From Streptosporangium lutulentum (GTDB lineage Bacteria; Actinomycetota; Actinomycetes; Streptosporangiales; Streptosporangiaceae), in the NCBI RefSeq assembly GCF_030811455.1, contig NZ_JAUSQU010000001.1, positions 9,486,001 through 9,550,000 on the forward strand: 64,000 bases of DNA, in the 5' to 3' direction. A program made the position numbers and the translations under genes. The notes beneath the pieces were generated by a model. It did not search any database. It was not told where the DNA came from and saw only the letters and a program-made list of their open reading frames with translations. Positions 1 through 8,355 of the stretch are shown one piece after another. Positions within the stretch are counted from its first letter, which is position 1, and each line of letters begins with the position of its first letter.

Positions 1-239
1 AGAAGCTGCGGGCCATGGCCGTCCGCGCGTTCGAGGCGCTGGGCTGCGAGGGGTTGTCGCGCGTCGACTTCTTCTACACCCCCGACGGCGAGCTGATCCT
101 CAACGAGATCAACACCATGCCGGGCTTCACCGCGATGTCGGTCGCGCCGCAGCTGTGGGCCGCCACCGGGCTGTCCTACCCCCAGCTGGTCGATCGGCTG
201 ATCCAGCTCGCGCTGCACCGCTCGCCCGGCCTACGGTAG
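1..239 (+). CDS. ddl: D-alanine--D-alanine ligase, C-terminal end (partial)
   Basis: The reading frame is already open at base 3 and ends at the TAG at 237-239, so only about the last 78 residues are present. The segment with GLSRVDFFYTPDG followed by NEINTMPGFTAMS is the end of the ATP-grasp domain; the Glu and Asn in ILNEIN are the usual Mg-ATP ligands and the following glycine region closes the active site. The enzyme joins two D-alanines for peptidoglycan synthesis in the cytoplasm. A DUF3515 lipoprotein gene and thiL follow, an arrangement familiar in actinobacteria. A related ATP-grasp enzyme cannot be fully excluded from the fragment alone. Confidence 0.9.
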   Translation, partial: KLRAMAVRAFEALGCEGLSRVDFFYTPDGELILNEINTMPGFTAMSVAPQLWAATGLSYPQLVDRLIQLALHRSPGLR

Positions 240-668
240 CGCCGCCTTGACGGGTGCCGCGAGATCGACGAGCACCGTCTGCGGGGTGTGTTCCCGGCCG
301 ATCGTCACCTCGACGTAGGCCTCCCGTCCGATCGACGTGAACAGCGTCGGCCGGACGGGGTCGGGGAACCACGCCACTCCGTCGATCTCCGGAACCTGGT
401 CGGTGGCGGCCATCGCCGCCGGCCGCGGCACCCCGCAGCGCAGCGCGATCTGGCCCGCTCCCCACACCGCGACGTACGGCGAGGCGGGGGTGGACTCCAC
501 CCGGTCCGCGCCGTCGAGCTTCTGCGGGAGTCGCTCTCCGAGCTTCTCGCAGGCGGCCGCGGCCGCCCCCTCGGGGACGGGCGGGTCCACCCGGACGGCG
601 CCGCCGCATCCCGCCAGGATCAGCAGGGCGCAGGCGCACCCCGTCCAGCGGGCGAACCGGAGATGCAT
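231..668 (-). CDS. DUF3515 family lipoprotein
   Basis: A 145-aa exported protein. The N-terminus has a short charged region, a hydrophobic stretch and the lipobox LILAGCGG, so it should be lipidated at the cysteine and held on the outer face of the membrane. The mature part has two cysteines (near ACEKLGE and LRCGVPRP) and the run DGVAWFPDPVRPTLFTSI, which I recognise as typical of the DUF3515 family. The gene is convergent with ddl and overlaps its 3' end by 9 bases. Function is unknown; the place beside ddl is conserved in actinobacteria. Confidence 0.85.
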   Translation of the reverse strand: MHLRFARWTGCACALLILAGCGGAVRVDPPVPEGAAAAACEKLGERLPQKLDGADRVESTPASPYVAVWGAGQIALRCGVPRPAAMAATDQVPEIDGVAWFPDPVRPTLFTSIGREAYVEVTIGREHTPQTVLVDLAAPVKAALP

Positions 669-684
669 CTCACATTCCTGATGG

Positions 685-918
685 TCAGATATGAACGATG
701 GGACACGTAAGGGTACGTGTGATTCCCTCCACCGCCTGAATCTGCGCCACCACGAGCTTGCCGAGCTCGTCCACGTTGCGGGCCTCGGCCCGCACGATCA
801 CGTCGTAGGGGCCGGTAACGTCTTCGGCCTGCGTGACACCGGGGATTCCGGAGATCTCGCCGGCCACGTTCGCGGCCTTGCCGACCTCGGTCTGGATGAG
901 AATATAGGCCTGCACCAT
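685..918 (-). CDS. Stand-alone Lrp/AsnC effector-binding (RAM) domain protein
   Basis: A 77-aa protein made only of the ligand-binding alpha/beta domain of Lrp/AsnC regulators, without the HTH. The opening MVQAYILIQTEVGK and the middle VTGPYDVIVRAEA are the typical strands of this fold, and the length is that of the stand-alone subfamily. Such proteins form rings that may bind amino acids or partner with full-length Lrp proteins. It is divergent from thiL with about 50 bases between the starts, and lies 17 bases from the lipoprotein gene on the same strand. No DNA-binding role can be inferred. Confidence 0.88.
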   Translation of the reverse strand: MVQAYILIQTEVGKAANVAGEISGIPGVTQAEDVTGPYDVIVRAEARNVDELGKLVVAQIQAVEGITRTLTCPIVHI

Positions 919-969
919 AACGTCCTCCCGGGCGATTGGATCAGTGCCGAAAGGTCACCGTACCCTGTC

Positions 970-1926
970 ATGAACGGGAGGTGCGCCATCACAGTCGGAG
1001 ATCTCGGCGAATTCGGGGTTATTGCACGTATTGCCGGACGTTTGCCACAAGGTAGGACCGTGTTGCTCGGTCCCGGGGACGACGCCGCGATGTTGAGCGC
1101 TCCTGACGGTCGGGTCGTCGTGACAACGGACCTGTTGATCGAGGGTAGGCACTTTCGTCGTGATTGGTCTAGTGGTTACGACATAGGTCGTAAAGCCGCG
1201 GCGCAGAATCTGTCCGACGTCACGGCGATGGGCGCCGTCCCCACCGGCATCGTGGTCGGCCTCGGACTGCCCGCCGACGCCGGCCTCACCTGGCTGGACG
1301 ATCTCACCGACGGCTTCCGCGACGAGTGCGACCTCGTCGGCGCCAGTGTGGCGGGCGGGGACATCACCCGCTGCGACCTGGTCGTGATCGGTGTCACGGC
1401 TCTCGGCGACCTGGGCGGGCGCGCGCCGGTCACGCGCTCGGGGGCGCGCCCCGGAGACCTGGTCGCGGTGGCCGGGCGGCTCGGGTACGCCGCCGCGGGG
1501 CTCGCGTCGCTCCGTGAGGGCCTCGGCGGGCCGGCGGAGCTGATCGAGGCCCACCGGCGTCCGCACCCCCCCTACGCCCAGGGGCGTGAGGCGGCCGAGC
1601 TCGGCGCGACCTCGATGCTCGACGTCAGCGACGGCCTGGTCCAGGATCTCGGGCACATCGCGAAGGCCTCCGGGGTCGCCCTCGTGCTCGACCCGGAGGC
1701 CTTCGCCCTCCCCGACCCGATCAGGGAGGCGGCCCGGCGGCTCGGCGCCGACCCGCTGGAGTGGGTGCTCTCCGGCGGGGAGGATCACGCCCTCGCCGCG
1801 ACTTTTCCCGCTCACGCACGGCTTTCGCCGGCCTGGACCGTGGTGGGCCACGTGATCGACGGGGAAGGCGTGCAGGTCAAGGGCATTTCGCTGGACCGCG
1901 GCGGCTGGGACCACTTCCGGGAGTGA
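970..1926 (+). CDS. thiL: Thiamine-monophosphate kinase
   Basis: 318 aa; phosphorylates thiamine monophosphate to thiamine pyrophosphate, the last step of the pathway. The PurM/ThiL fold is visible from GPGDDAAML (residues 35-43, metal-binding aspartates), TTDLLIEGRHF, the NLSDVTAMGA helix, MLDVSDGL and GGEDHAL near the C-terminus. The ATG at 970 is chosen because the ThiL homology starts directly after it; a longer frame reaches back to 691 but runs antisense through the Lrp-domain gene. The Shine-Dalgarno is weak (gaaagg, about 14 bases upstream). thiD lies 1.4 kb downstream, so two thiamine kinases share the neighbourhood. Confidence 0.93.
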   Translation: MNGRCAITVGDLGEFGVIARIAGRLPQGRTVLLGPGDDAAMLSAPDGRVVVTTDLLIEGRHFRRDWSSGYDIGRKAAAQNLSDVTAMGAVPTGIVVGLGLPADAGLTWLDDLTDGFRDECDLVGASVAGGDITRCDLVVIGVTALGDLGGRAPVTRSGARPGDLVAVAGRLGYAAAGLASLREGLGGPAELIEAHRRPHPPYAQGREAAELGATSMLDVSDGLVQDLGHIAKASGVALVLDPEAFALPDPIREAARRLGADPLEWVLSGGEDHALAATFPAHARLSPAWTVVGHVIDGEGVQVKGISLDRGGWDHFRE

Positions 1927-2025
1927 CGTTTCCCACCTGTTGTGACATCAGTGAAATTTGCGACAAACGGTTATGGAACTGGTATGAAGATGGGCGGTCG
2001 AGATTCCCTAGAGGAAAGGGGCAGT

Positions 2026-3138
2026 ATGGGCCGCCATGCGGAACACGGGGAGGACGCCTCCCCCAGCCGGGAAAAACGGAGGTCGAAGCCCACTGTGGAA
2101 CCCGGCACCTATGACGAGCCGATCGGGCGCCGGCTCCGTCCTGAGGAGTCGGCGGTCACCCAGCCCCAAACCGGATTCCTGGGATCGGGATGGTCCGCCG
2201 AGTCCGAGCTGTCCGATCCGGTCTGGCCCAAGAAGGAACGGCGCTCCGGCGGGCGGACGAAGATGACGCTGCTGGCCGTCGCGGCGGTGGCCGTGGTCCT
2301 CGGCGGAACCGTGGTCGGCGTCCAGGTGATGACCAGCCCCGCGGGGTCGAGCACCGACTGCCCGCCCGGCGGCTGCGTCGTGGCCGCGTCGAACCAGCCG
2401 GCGCCGCAGGCCGAGACCACCGAGCCGGACGGAGAGCCCACCGAGCCGGACGGCGAACCCGCCCTCGCCGAGGAGCCCGAGGAGGAGCAGGCGAAGGGGG
2501 AGACCGTCCCGACCCCGGAGGCCACCCGCCGCGGCGGCGCCGCGACCTCCGACCCGAGTCCGACCCGCGTGCCGAAGGCCACCCGCGCCCCCCGGCCCAC
2601 CACAGACGCCACCGCCGACGACGGGCCGCCCGCCGGCTCCCAGGTGCTCGCCGACGAGCCGGAGCCCGTTGACGAGCCGGAGCCCGCCGGCAGGCCGGAG
2701 CGCGCGGACAGCAGCCCCGAGCCCTCACGGAGTCCCGTCTCCGTGCCCCTCGGCGACGACGGGCCGCAGGCTCCGACGCAGCCCCCGGTGGACAACGCCC
2801 CCGAGCCCGCCCAGCCCTCCGAGGCGCCCGCTCCGGACGGAGCCGCGGCGATCAAGGTCGGCGTCGACCTCGTGAGGGACAGGGCGCTGACCTACACCGT
2901 CAGGGTCGTGGTCACCGCGGACGAGAGCCTCAGCGGTCTGAGGCTGAGCCTGCCGGTGAACGGAAAGGTCTCCTCGGTGGGCGGAGCCGGCGGGAAGCAG
3001 GTCGGCGACACCCTGGTGATCGAATCGGGGAAGAACCTGAAGGCGGGCGAGAAACTGGTCGTCGACTTCACCGCGTACGGCAGGGCGGAGCTTCCCCGGA
3101 CCTGTGAGAGTAGCCAGGGGGAGTGCTCGGTCGCCTGA
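2026..3138 (+). CDS. Membrane-anchored Pro/Glu-rich protein, unknown function
   Basis: 370 aa. The ATG at 2026 is chosen because gaggaaagggg lies just upstream; an in-frame ATG at 1942 has no such site. Residues 1-80 are hydrophilic and cytosolic, about 81-101 form one membrane helix (TLLAVAAVAVVLGGTVVG), then a pair of cysteines (CPPGGC) and a low-complexity linker rich in Pro, Glu, Thr and Ala to about residue 275. The last 95 residues look like a small beta domain (YTVRVVVTADESLSGLRL) with two more cysteines at the end. This suggests a type II membrane protein showing a C-terminal domain outside. The stop codon lies in the first copy of a three-copy repeat. No family recognised. Confidence 0.75.
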   Translation: MGRHAEHGEDASPSREKRRSKPTVEPGTYDEPIGRRLRPEESAVTQPQTGFLGSGWSAESELSDPVWPKKERRSGGRTKMTLLAVAAVAVVLGGTVVGVQVMTSPAGSSTDCPPGGCVVAASNQPAPQAETTEPDGEPTEPDGEPALAEEPEEEQAKGETVPTPEATRRGGAATSDPSPTRVPKATRAPRPTTDATADDGPPAGSQVLADEPEPVDEPEPAGRPERADSSPEPSRSPVSVPLGDDGPQAPTQPPVDNAPEPAQPSEAPAPDGAAAIKVGVDLVRDRALTYTVRVVVTADESLSGLRLSLPVNGKVSSVGGAGGKQVGDTLVIESGKNLKAGEKLVVDFTAYGRAELPRTCESSQGECSVA

Positions 3139-3263
3139 GCCCGGACGACCGAATCCCGTGAGAGCGGGCCACGGGGAGCGCGCGGCCGCTTGAGAGAGCG
3201 GCCGCCCGAGGCGGGGCCGGTCGAATCCCGGGAAAGCCGCCGGGGGAGTGCGCGGTCGCCTGA
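3099..3263 (+). repeat. Three imperfect ~40-bp direct repeats at the gene 3' end
   Basis: Three related segments at 3099-3138, 3151-3193 and 3223-3263. Each has a tGAGAG/gGAAAG core, a GGGGAG element and ends in a ggtcgcctga-like sequence. The TGA that ends the first copy is the stop codon of the upstream gene, so the other two look like duplications of the coding 3' end. Spacers of 12 and 29 bases separate the copies. The segment lies between the unknown membrane protein and thiD. Confidence 0.7.
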
Positions 3264-3287
3264 CCTGAAACTGGTTGGATGGGGGAC

Positions 3288-4082
3288 ATGACCGATTTGA
3301 CCCCTCCTCGCGTGCTGACCGTCGCCGGTTCCGACTCCGGCGGTGGCGCGGGCATCCAGGCCGACCTGAAGACGATGCTGGCCCTCGGCGTGCACGGCAT
3401 GAGCGTGATCGCCGCGGTGACCGCCCAGAACTCGCTGGGCGTGCAGGGCTACTGGGAGCTTCCTCCGGAGGCCGTCCGCGCCCAGCTCGACTCGGTGCTC
3501 GGCGACATCGGCGCCCAGGCGGTCAAGACCGGGATGCTGGCCTCGCCCGTGCTGGTGGAGACGGTCGCCGAGGCGCTCGTCCGGCTGGACGTGCCCGTGG
3601 TGGTGGACCCGGTGGGAGTGTCCAAGCACGGCGACGCGCTGCTCGCACCGGAGGCCGTGGAGACGATGAGGTCGCGTCTGCTGCCGGTGGCCACCGTGGT
3701 CACCCCCAACCTGTGGGAGGTCTCACAGCTCGCCGGGGTGAAGGTCGAGGACGAGGGGGACCTGCGCCGGGCCGCCGACGCGGTCCTCGAGTTCGGCCCC
3801 ACGTGGGTGCTGATCAAGGGCGGTCACCTGCCCGGCGCCCCGGTGGACCTGCTGACCGACGGCACGCGGGAGTTCCGCTTCACGGCCGAGCGCCACGACA
3901 ACCGCCACACCCACGGCACCGGCTGCACCCTGGCCTCCGCCATCGCCTCCCACCTGGCCCTCGGCGAGGACGTCCCCTCCGCGGTGGAGAAGGCCAAGGC
4001 GTACGTCACCGGCGCGATCGCGCACGGCTTCCCGCTGGGAGCGGGCATCGGCCCGGTGGACCACGCCTGGCGCACGCGCTAG
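3288..4082 (+). CDS. thiD: Hydroxymethylpyrimidine/phosphomethylpyrimidine kinase
   Basis: 264 aa from the ATG at 3288, which follows a good ribosome site (gggggac); an ATG at 3279 is in frame but overlaps that site. The enzyme makes HMP phosphate and then HMP pyrophosphate for thiamine synthesis. The PfkB-like fold shows VAGSDSGGGAGIQADL at residues 10-25, the substrate-side run KTGMLASP, VVDPVGVSKHGDALL, and the anion-hole motif HGTGCTLASAIA near the C-terminus with the catalytic Cys/Asp pattern. No TPP riboswitch is visible upstream. A strong terminator follows on the 3' side. Confidence 0.94.
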   Translation: MTDLTPPRVLTVAGSDSGGGAGIQADLKTMLALGVHGMSVIAAVTAQNSLGVQGYWELPPEAVRAQLDSVLGDIGAQAVKTGMLASPVLVETVAEALVRLDVPVVVDPVGVSKHGDALLAPEAVETMRSRLLPVATVVTPNLWEVSQLAGVKVEDEGDLRRAADAVLEFGPTWVLIKGGHLPGAPVDLLTDGTREFRFTAERHDNRHTHGTGCTLASAIASHLALGEDVPSAVEKAKAYVTGAIAHGFPLGAGIGPVDHAWRTR

Positions 4083-4115
4083 AGGAGCCCCGGTGGACCC
4101 GGGAGACGGGAAAAA

Positions 4116-4157
4116 GCAGCAGCCCGCCGTCCTCTTCCCGAGACGGCGGGCTGCTGC
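4116..4157 (-). terminator. Intrinsic terminator between convergent thiD and rpmB
   Basis: A perfect 16-bp inverted repeat (4116-4131 and 4142-4157) with a 10-base loop. Read on the minus strand the stem is followed by TTTTTCCC, so it is best placed to end rpmB; on the plus strand no T run follows, though the stem may also stop thiD. Confidence 0.85.
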
Positions 4158-4167
4158 GTGAGTCTGA

Positions 4168-4353
4168 CTAGCGAGTGACCTTGCCGGCCTTGATGCAGGA
4201 GGTGCACACGTTCAGCCGCTTCGGCGTGCCGTTCACCACTGCGCGCACGGGCTGGATGTTCGGGTTCCAGCGGCGACGGGTGCGGCGGTGCGAGTGGGAG
4301 ATGTTGTTGCCGAAGGTCGGCTTCTTAGCGCAAACGTCGCAGACGGAAGCCAC
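4168..4353 (-). CDS. rpmB: 50S ribosomal protein L28
   Basis: 61 aa. The start is the GTG at 4353, preceded by aaggag seven bases upstream; an in-frame ATG at 4368 would include the ribosome site in the coding region, and the usual actinobacterial L28 begins ASVCDVC. The protein has the CxxC pairs CDVC and CTSC of the zinc-binding (C+) form, and the basic run HSHRRTRRRWNPN that binds 23S rRNA. The gene is monocistronic and divergent from recG, with its own terminator. A zinc-containing L28 implies a zinc-replete paralogue; no C- form is in the window. Confidence 0.96.
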   Translation of the reverse strand: MASVCDVCAKKPTFGNNISHSHRRTRRRWNPNIQPVRAVVNGTPKRLNVCTSCIKAGKVTR

Positions 4354-4368
4354 GGTTCGCTCCTTCAT

Positions 4369-4719
4369 ATCAGTCGAGAGGCCCGGTCCGCCGCGTTAGC
4401 GGGCGGTCATCGGGCACGCCGGGACGACCGGCTGGCCATAAGAGGATATCCGATGTCCGGCCATGCGTGGCAACGCGAGCCGCCATGACTGGTCGAACGG
4501 GGATAATCTTCGATGGCAACCGTAGCGCATCCCGGAGGGGGAACGGCAGACATGCCGCAGGTCCCCGACCCCGTGGCGGTCCGGCGAGCCGTACAGGATC
4601 GTCCGGGCGGGAAGAGGCCCGGCATCGAGGCGGTCCCGGACGAAGGCGGGCGGGGCGGTTACCCGCCGTGCGTCGGCGTCGAGTGAATTCTGTCGCCCGG
4701 ACGCGGTAGAAACATTCGG
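4369..4719. other. Intergenic region between rpmB and recG, no gene seen
   Basis: This 351-bp gap must contain the divergent promoters of rpmB and recG. I see no open frame that resembles a protein. In many actinobacteria a DAK-domain (DhaL/phosphatase-like) gene lies between rpmB and recG; there is no recognisable remnant of it here. Confidence 0.5.
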
Positions 4720-6891
4720 GTGACGAGCTTCGACGAGCCGCTGACGAAGGCGCTGGACCCCAAGACGGCCAAGCTGCTGGAAGGCGTTCTCGACCTGCGC
4801 ACCGTCGGCGATCTGCTGCGGCACTACCCGCGGCGCTACGCCGAGCGGGGTGAGCTGACGAACCTCGACGACCTGCAGATCGACGAGCACGTGACCGTGG
4901 TGGGCGAGGTCACCAGGGCCATGCGCAGGCCGATGCGCAACAAGGGCGGCACCTGGCTGGAGGTCGAGGTCGTCGACGGCCGCGGCAGCAAGATCTACCT
5001 GTCCTTCTTCGGCAAGACGTCGCACATCGCGGAGACGCGGCTGCGGCCGGGCAGGCGGGGCATGTTCGCGGGGAAGGTCGGCGCGTTCGGCCAGGGTGAC
5101 AAGCGCAGGTGGCAGCTGTCCCATCCCGAGTTCGAGATGTTCGAGGAGACCGAGGCGGGAGCCGAGGAGTTCGCCGCCGCGCTGGTGCCGATCTATCCGG
5201 CGGGCAAGGACGTCACGCCCTGGGCCATCCGCAGGGCGATGGGAGTCGTCCTCGACACCATGGGGGAGCTGGAGGATCCGCTTCCCGCGGACCTGCGAGC
5301 CCGGCACAGGCTCCCGGGCCTGGCGGAGGCGCTTCTCGCGATCCACCGGCCGCGCGACCACGCCGACGTGACCAGGGCGCGCAAGCGGCTCAGGTTCGAC
5401 GAGGCGTTCCTGCTCCAGTCCGTGCTGATCCAGCGCCGGATGGCCGCCGCCTCCTGGCCCGCCACGCCCCGCCCCCCGCGCGGCGACGGGCTGCTGGCCG
5501 ACTTCGACGGACGGCTGCCGTTCGAGCTCACGGAGGGGCAGCGGGGCGTGGGGGAGGAGATCGCGGCCGACCTGGCGCTCGCCCATCCCATGCATCGGCT
5601 GCTCCAGGGCGAGGTCGGCGCGGGCAAGACCATCGTGGCGCTGCGGGCCATGCTCCAGGTGGTCGACGCCGGAGGTCAGGCCGTGCTGCTGGCGCCCACC
5701 GAGGTGCTCGCCCAGCAGCATCACCGATCGATCTCCGGCATGCTCGGCGAGCTGGCCACCGGAGGCATGTTCGGCGGCACCGTGGTCGCCCTGCTGACCG
5801 GTTCGCTGGGCGCGGCCGCCCGCCGCTCGGCCATGCTCGACGCCGCCTCGGGCGCGGCGGGGATCGTCGTCGGCACCCACGCGGTGCTTCAGGAGCGCGT
5901 GCAGTTCGCCGATCTCGGCCTGGTCGTGGTCGACGAGCAGCACCGGTTCGGCGTCGAGCAGCGCGACGCGCTGCGCGAGAAGGCCGGCGGCGGGCGCCCG
6001 CACGTGCTCGTCATGACCGCCACCCCGATCCCGCGCACGGTCGCCATGACGGTCTTCGGCGACCTCACGGTCTCCACCCTCTCCCAGCTGCCCTCCGGGC
6101 GCGCCCCGATCACCACCCACGTGGTGCCCGCCGCGGAGAAGCCGCACTTCCTCGACCGGACCTGGACGCGATTGCGCGAGGAGATCGAGCTGGGCCGGCA
6201 GGCCTACATCGTGTGCCCGCGCATCGGCGATCTGGAGGGCGACGAGGGCGACCTGTCGAAGGACGACGACGAGCGGAGGCCGCCGCTGGCGGTGCTCGAT
6301 GTGGCGGAGACGCTGTCGGAGGGGCCGCTGCACGGGCTCCGTACGGCGGTGCTCCACGGCAAGCTGCCGCCCGAGGAGAAAGACGCGGTGATGAGGGCCT
6401 TCACCAGGGGCGAGATCGACGTCCTGGTGGCGACGACGGTCATCGAGGTCGGCGTCGACGTCCCCAACTCCTCGGTCATGGTCATCATGGACGCCGACCG
6501 GTTCGGGGTCTCCCAGCTCCATCAGCTCCGCGGCCGGGTCGGGCGAGGCGGGCTGCCCGGCCTGTGCCTGCTGGTGACCGAGTCCCTGGGCGGCACACCC
6601 GCCAGAGGACGCCTCGACGCGGTGGCGGCGACCCTGGACGGCTTTGAGCTGTCCCGTGTGGACCTGGAGCAGCGCAGGGAGGGTGATGTGCTGGGTGTGG
6701 CCCAGTCGGGCCGCAGATCGTCTCTGAAGATGCTCAGGCTTCTCCGCGACGAGGACGTCATCCACGCCGCCCGCCTGGACGCCGAGACGATGCTGACCGC
6801 CGACCCCGATCTGACCGGGCATCCCGTCCTCCGAATGGAGATCGACAGGCTTCTCGCCGACGAGCGCGCCGAATACCTCGAGAAGACCTGA
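4720..6891 (+). CDS. recG: ATP-dependent DNA helicase RecG
   Basis: 723 aa from a GTG. RecG reverses stalled replication forks and processes branched DNA. An N-terminal wedge/OB domain (about residues 50-170, including VTVVGEVTRAMRRPMRNKGG) is followed by a superfamily 2 helicase core: Walker A GEVGAGKT near 297, VVDEQHRFG (DEQH box) near 404, TATPIPRT near 433, and QLRGRVGRG (motif VI) near 603. A charged insertion (GDEGDLSKDDDERRP) lies between helicase domains. The start lacks a clear Shine-Dalgarno, but homology begins at residue 1. Length is usual for the actinobacterial family. Confidence 0.95.
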   Translation: MTSFDEPLTKALDPKTAKLLEGVLDLRTVGDLLRHYPRRYAERGELTNLDDLQIDEHVTVVGEVTRAMRRPMRNKGGTWLEVEVVDGRGSKIYLSFFGKTSHIAETRLRPGRRGMFAGKVGAFGQGDKRRWQLSHPEFEMFEETEAGAEEFAAALVPIYPAGKDVTPWAIRRAMGVVLDTMGELEDPLPADLRARHRLPGLAEALLAIHRPRDHADVTRARKRLRFDEAFLLQSVLIQRRMAAASWPATPRPPRGDGLLADFDGRLPFELTEGQRGVGEEIAADLALAHPMHRLLQGEVGAGKTIVALRAMLQVVDAGGQAVLLAPTEVLAQQHHRSISGMLGELATGGMFGGTVVALLTGSLGAAARRSAMLDAASGAAGIVVGTHAVLQERVQFADLGLVVVDEQHRFGVEQRDALREKAGGGRPHVLVMTATPIPRTVAMTVFGDLTVSTLSQLPSGRAPITTHVVPAAEKPHFLDRTWTRLREEIELGRQAYIVCPRIGDLEGDEGDLSKDDDERRPPLAVLDVAETLSEGPLHGLRTAVLHGKLPPEEKDAVMRAFTRGEIDVLVATTVIEVGVDVPNSSVMVIMDADRFGVSQLHQLRGRVGRGGLPGLCLLVTESLGGTPARGRLDAVAATLDGFELSRVDLEQRREGDVLGVAQSGRRSSLKMLRLLRDEDVIHAARLDAETMLTADPDLTGHPVLRMEIDRLLADERAEYLEKT

Positions 6892-6964
6892 GGCCGGACG
6901 TCCCGCTCGGAGGGGCGATGCCGGATCTCCCCGTCCGCCGGAGATGTGAGGCCGGTCACCCTTG

Positions 6965-7205
6965 TCCGGGCGCCGGAGGGGCGGGGGTCCGCCCGCCGGG
7001 AAACGGCTGTCCGGCTGCTGGAAAGGCGGGAGCCCGCCCTGCGGGGAAACGAACTGCTGGAAAGGCGGGAGTCCGCCCGTGGGGAAACGAAACGGTCGTC
7101 CGGATGCCGGAGGGGTGGGGGTCTGTCCGCCGGGAACGGATGTCCGGGTGCTGAAAGACGGCTGTCCGGGTGCTGAAAGACGACTGCCCGCCCGCTGGGA
7201 AACCT
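6965..7205. repeat. Degenerate ~40-bp GC-rich tandem repeats
   Basis: Four to six units alternate between forms beginning gtccgg.gccggagggg and forms beginning ctgctggaaaggcggga; nearly every unit ends ggggaaacg or gggaaacc. Most units contain a short self-complementary core such as ggcgggagtccgccc, so the RNA could fold into a row of small hairpins. There are no unique spacers of constant length, so it is not a CRISPR array. Confidence 0.65.
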
Positions 7206-7629
7206 GCGGACCCAACTGCGGGGACGGCCTCCCCCCGAATGCCGTCCCCGCTTGGGCCCACTCTCGGGTCAGGTGCCGAGAGCACCGGCGTGCGGAAGGG
7301 CTCACGATCACGCCGGTCGGCCTCCCCCTGGGTCACTTGGAGGCCGCAGGACTCATCATGCAAGGCACCGGCACCTGGTGGAACGACCCTTGCGCTTTCG
7401 TCGCCACTCCTTGCCCACTCTTGACCTAGATCACCTGTCAGGACCCTTTTGACCTGCGGTTATGTGATGCGTCGCGACACGCCGCGCTGCGAAAACACGT
7501 TGGTCCTCCAGGTTGTGGAGCGGTGATTCGGGAGGGTTGTGGGGAGATGATCAACTATGTGAATCGAGTGGGGATTCGTCCGTATCAAAGAGGGATCATC
7601 CGCCCAAACCATGAGACGGGGCCGACCCG

Positions 7630-7725
7630 AGATCCCAAGATCCGAGGTCCGGAGCCCGGGGGCTGGGGTCCGGAGTCCGAGGTCTGGGTCCGGAGCCTGG
7701 GTCCGGAGTTCGAGGTCCGGGCGGC
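7630..7725. repeat. Short tandem repeat of a ggtccggagyc unit
   Basis: The motif ggtccggag with a variable tail (ccgggg, tccgag, cctggg, ttcgag) recurs five or more times in about 95 bases, just upstream of rsmD. It looks like slippage-driven expansion of an 11-13-bp unit. It ends about 45 bases before the rsmD start. Confidence 0.6.
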
Positions 7726-7770
7726 ACCGGCCCCGGATCGGCATCCGGCCGGCACTGAGAGGATGGGCGG

Positions 7771-8340
7771 GTGAGTCGAGTCATCGCGGGAATCGCAGGA
7801 GGACGGCGGCTGGCGGTGCCGCCGGGACGGGGGACCCGCCCCACGAGCGATCGGGCCCGGGAGGGGATCTTCTCCACCGTGGGGTCGCTGTTCGGCTCGC
7901 TGGAGGGGAGCAGGGTGCTCGACCTCTACGCGGGATCGGGCGCGCTCGGGCTGGAGGCGCTCTCGCGAGGGGCCTCCCACGCCCTTCTGGTGGAGTCCGA
8001 GGCCAAGGCGGTCCGGACGATCAAGGAGAACGTCGCGGCACTCGGGCTGCCGGGAGCCGAACTCGCGGCCGACAGGGTCGAGAGGGTGCTGGCCAGGGGC
8101 ACCGGCGAGCCGTACGACCTCGTGTTCGCCGATCCGCCCTACGCGATGACCGACGAGGCGGTGGACGCGGTGCTCGGGCAGCTGAGGGACCACGGCTGGC
8201 TGGAGGAAGACGCGCTGATCGCGGTGGAACGGGAGAGCAGGGGGAAGGACCTGGTCTGGCCTCTCGGGTATGAAGAGGAGAGGGTCCGTCGTTACGGCGA
8301 AGCGTCCGTTTGGTACGGTCGCGCCGCCGGGAATCCATAG
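7771..8340 (+). CDS. rsmD: 16S rRNA (guanine(966)-N2)-methyltransferase RsmD
   Basis: 189 aa from a GTG. The protein opens with VIAGIAGGRRLAVPPG and RPTSDRAREGIFS, both typical of RsmD. SAM-binding motif I is LDLYAGSGALGLEALSRG (about residues 49-66) and the catalytic motif is FADPPYAM near residue 124 (the DPPY form of NPPY). The enzyme methylates G966 of 16S rRNA late in 30S assembly. coaD follows after 15 bases on the same strand, the usual pair. Confidence 0.94.
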   Translation: MSRVIAGIAGGRRLAVPPGRGTRPTSDRAREGIFSTVGSLFGSLEGSRVLDLYAGSGALGLEALSRGASHALLVESEAKAVRTIKENVAALGLPGAELAADRVERVLARGTGEPYDLVFADPPYAMTDEAVDAVLGQLRDHGWLEEDALIAVERESRGKDLVWPLGYEEERVRRYGEASVWYGRAAGNP

Positions 8341-8355
8341 AGCAGGGGGTTCACC

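Larger units (their letters stand above)
6892..7770. other. Long repeat-rich intergenic region
   Basis: About 880 bp without a convincing gene between recG and rsmD. It holds the imperfect repeats at about 6965-7205, a moderately AT-richer part at 7420-7600, and a second tandem repeat at about 7630-7725. The minus-strand frames across it give only Pro/Arg/Gly-rich translations, as expected from GC-rich shadows. Confidence 0.6.

Noticed and set aside
6965..7205. Possible CRISPR array after recG
   Set aside because: Units are degenerate and contiguous, with no unique spacers of constant length and no cas genes in the window.
4396..7311. 971-aa open frame on the minus strand, antisense to recG and through the repeat region
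   Set aside because: Shadow of recG; composition rich in Gly, Arg, His and Gln without homology.
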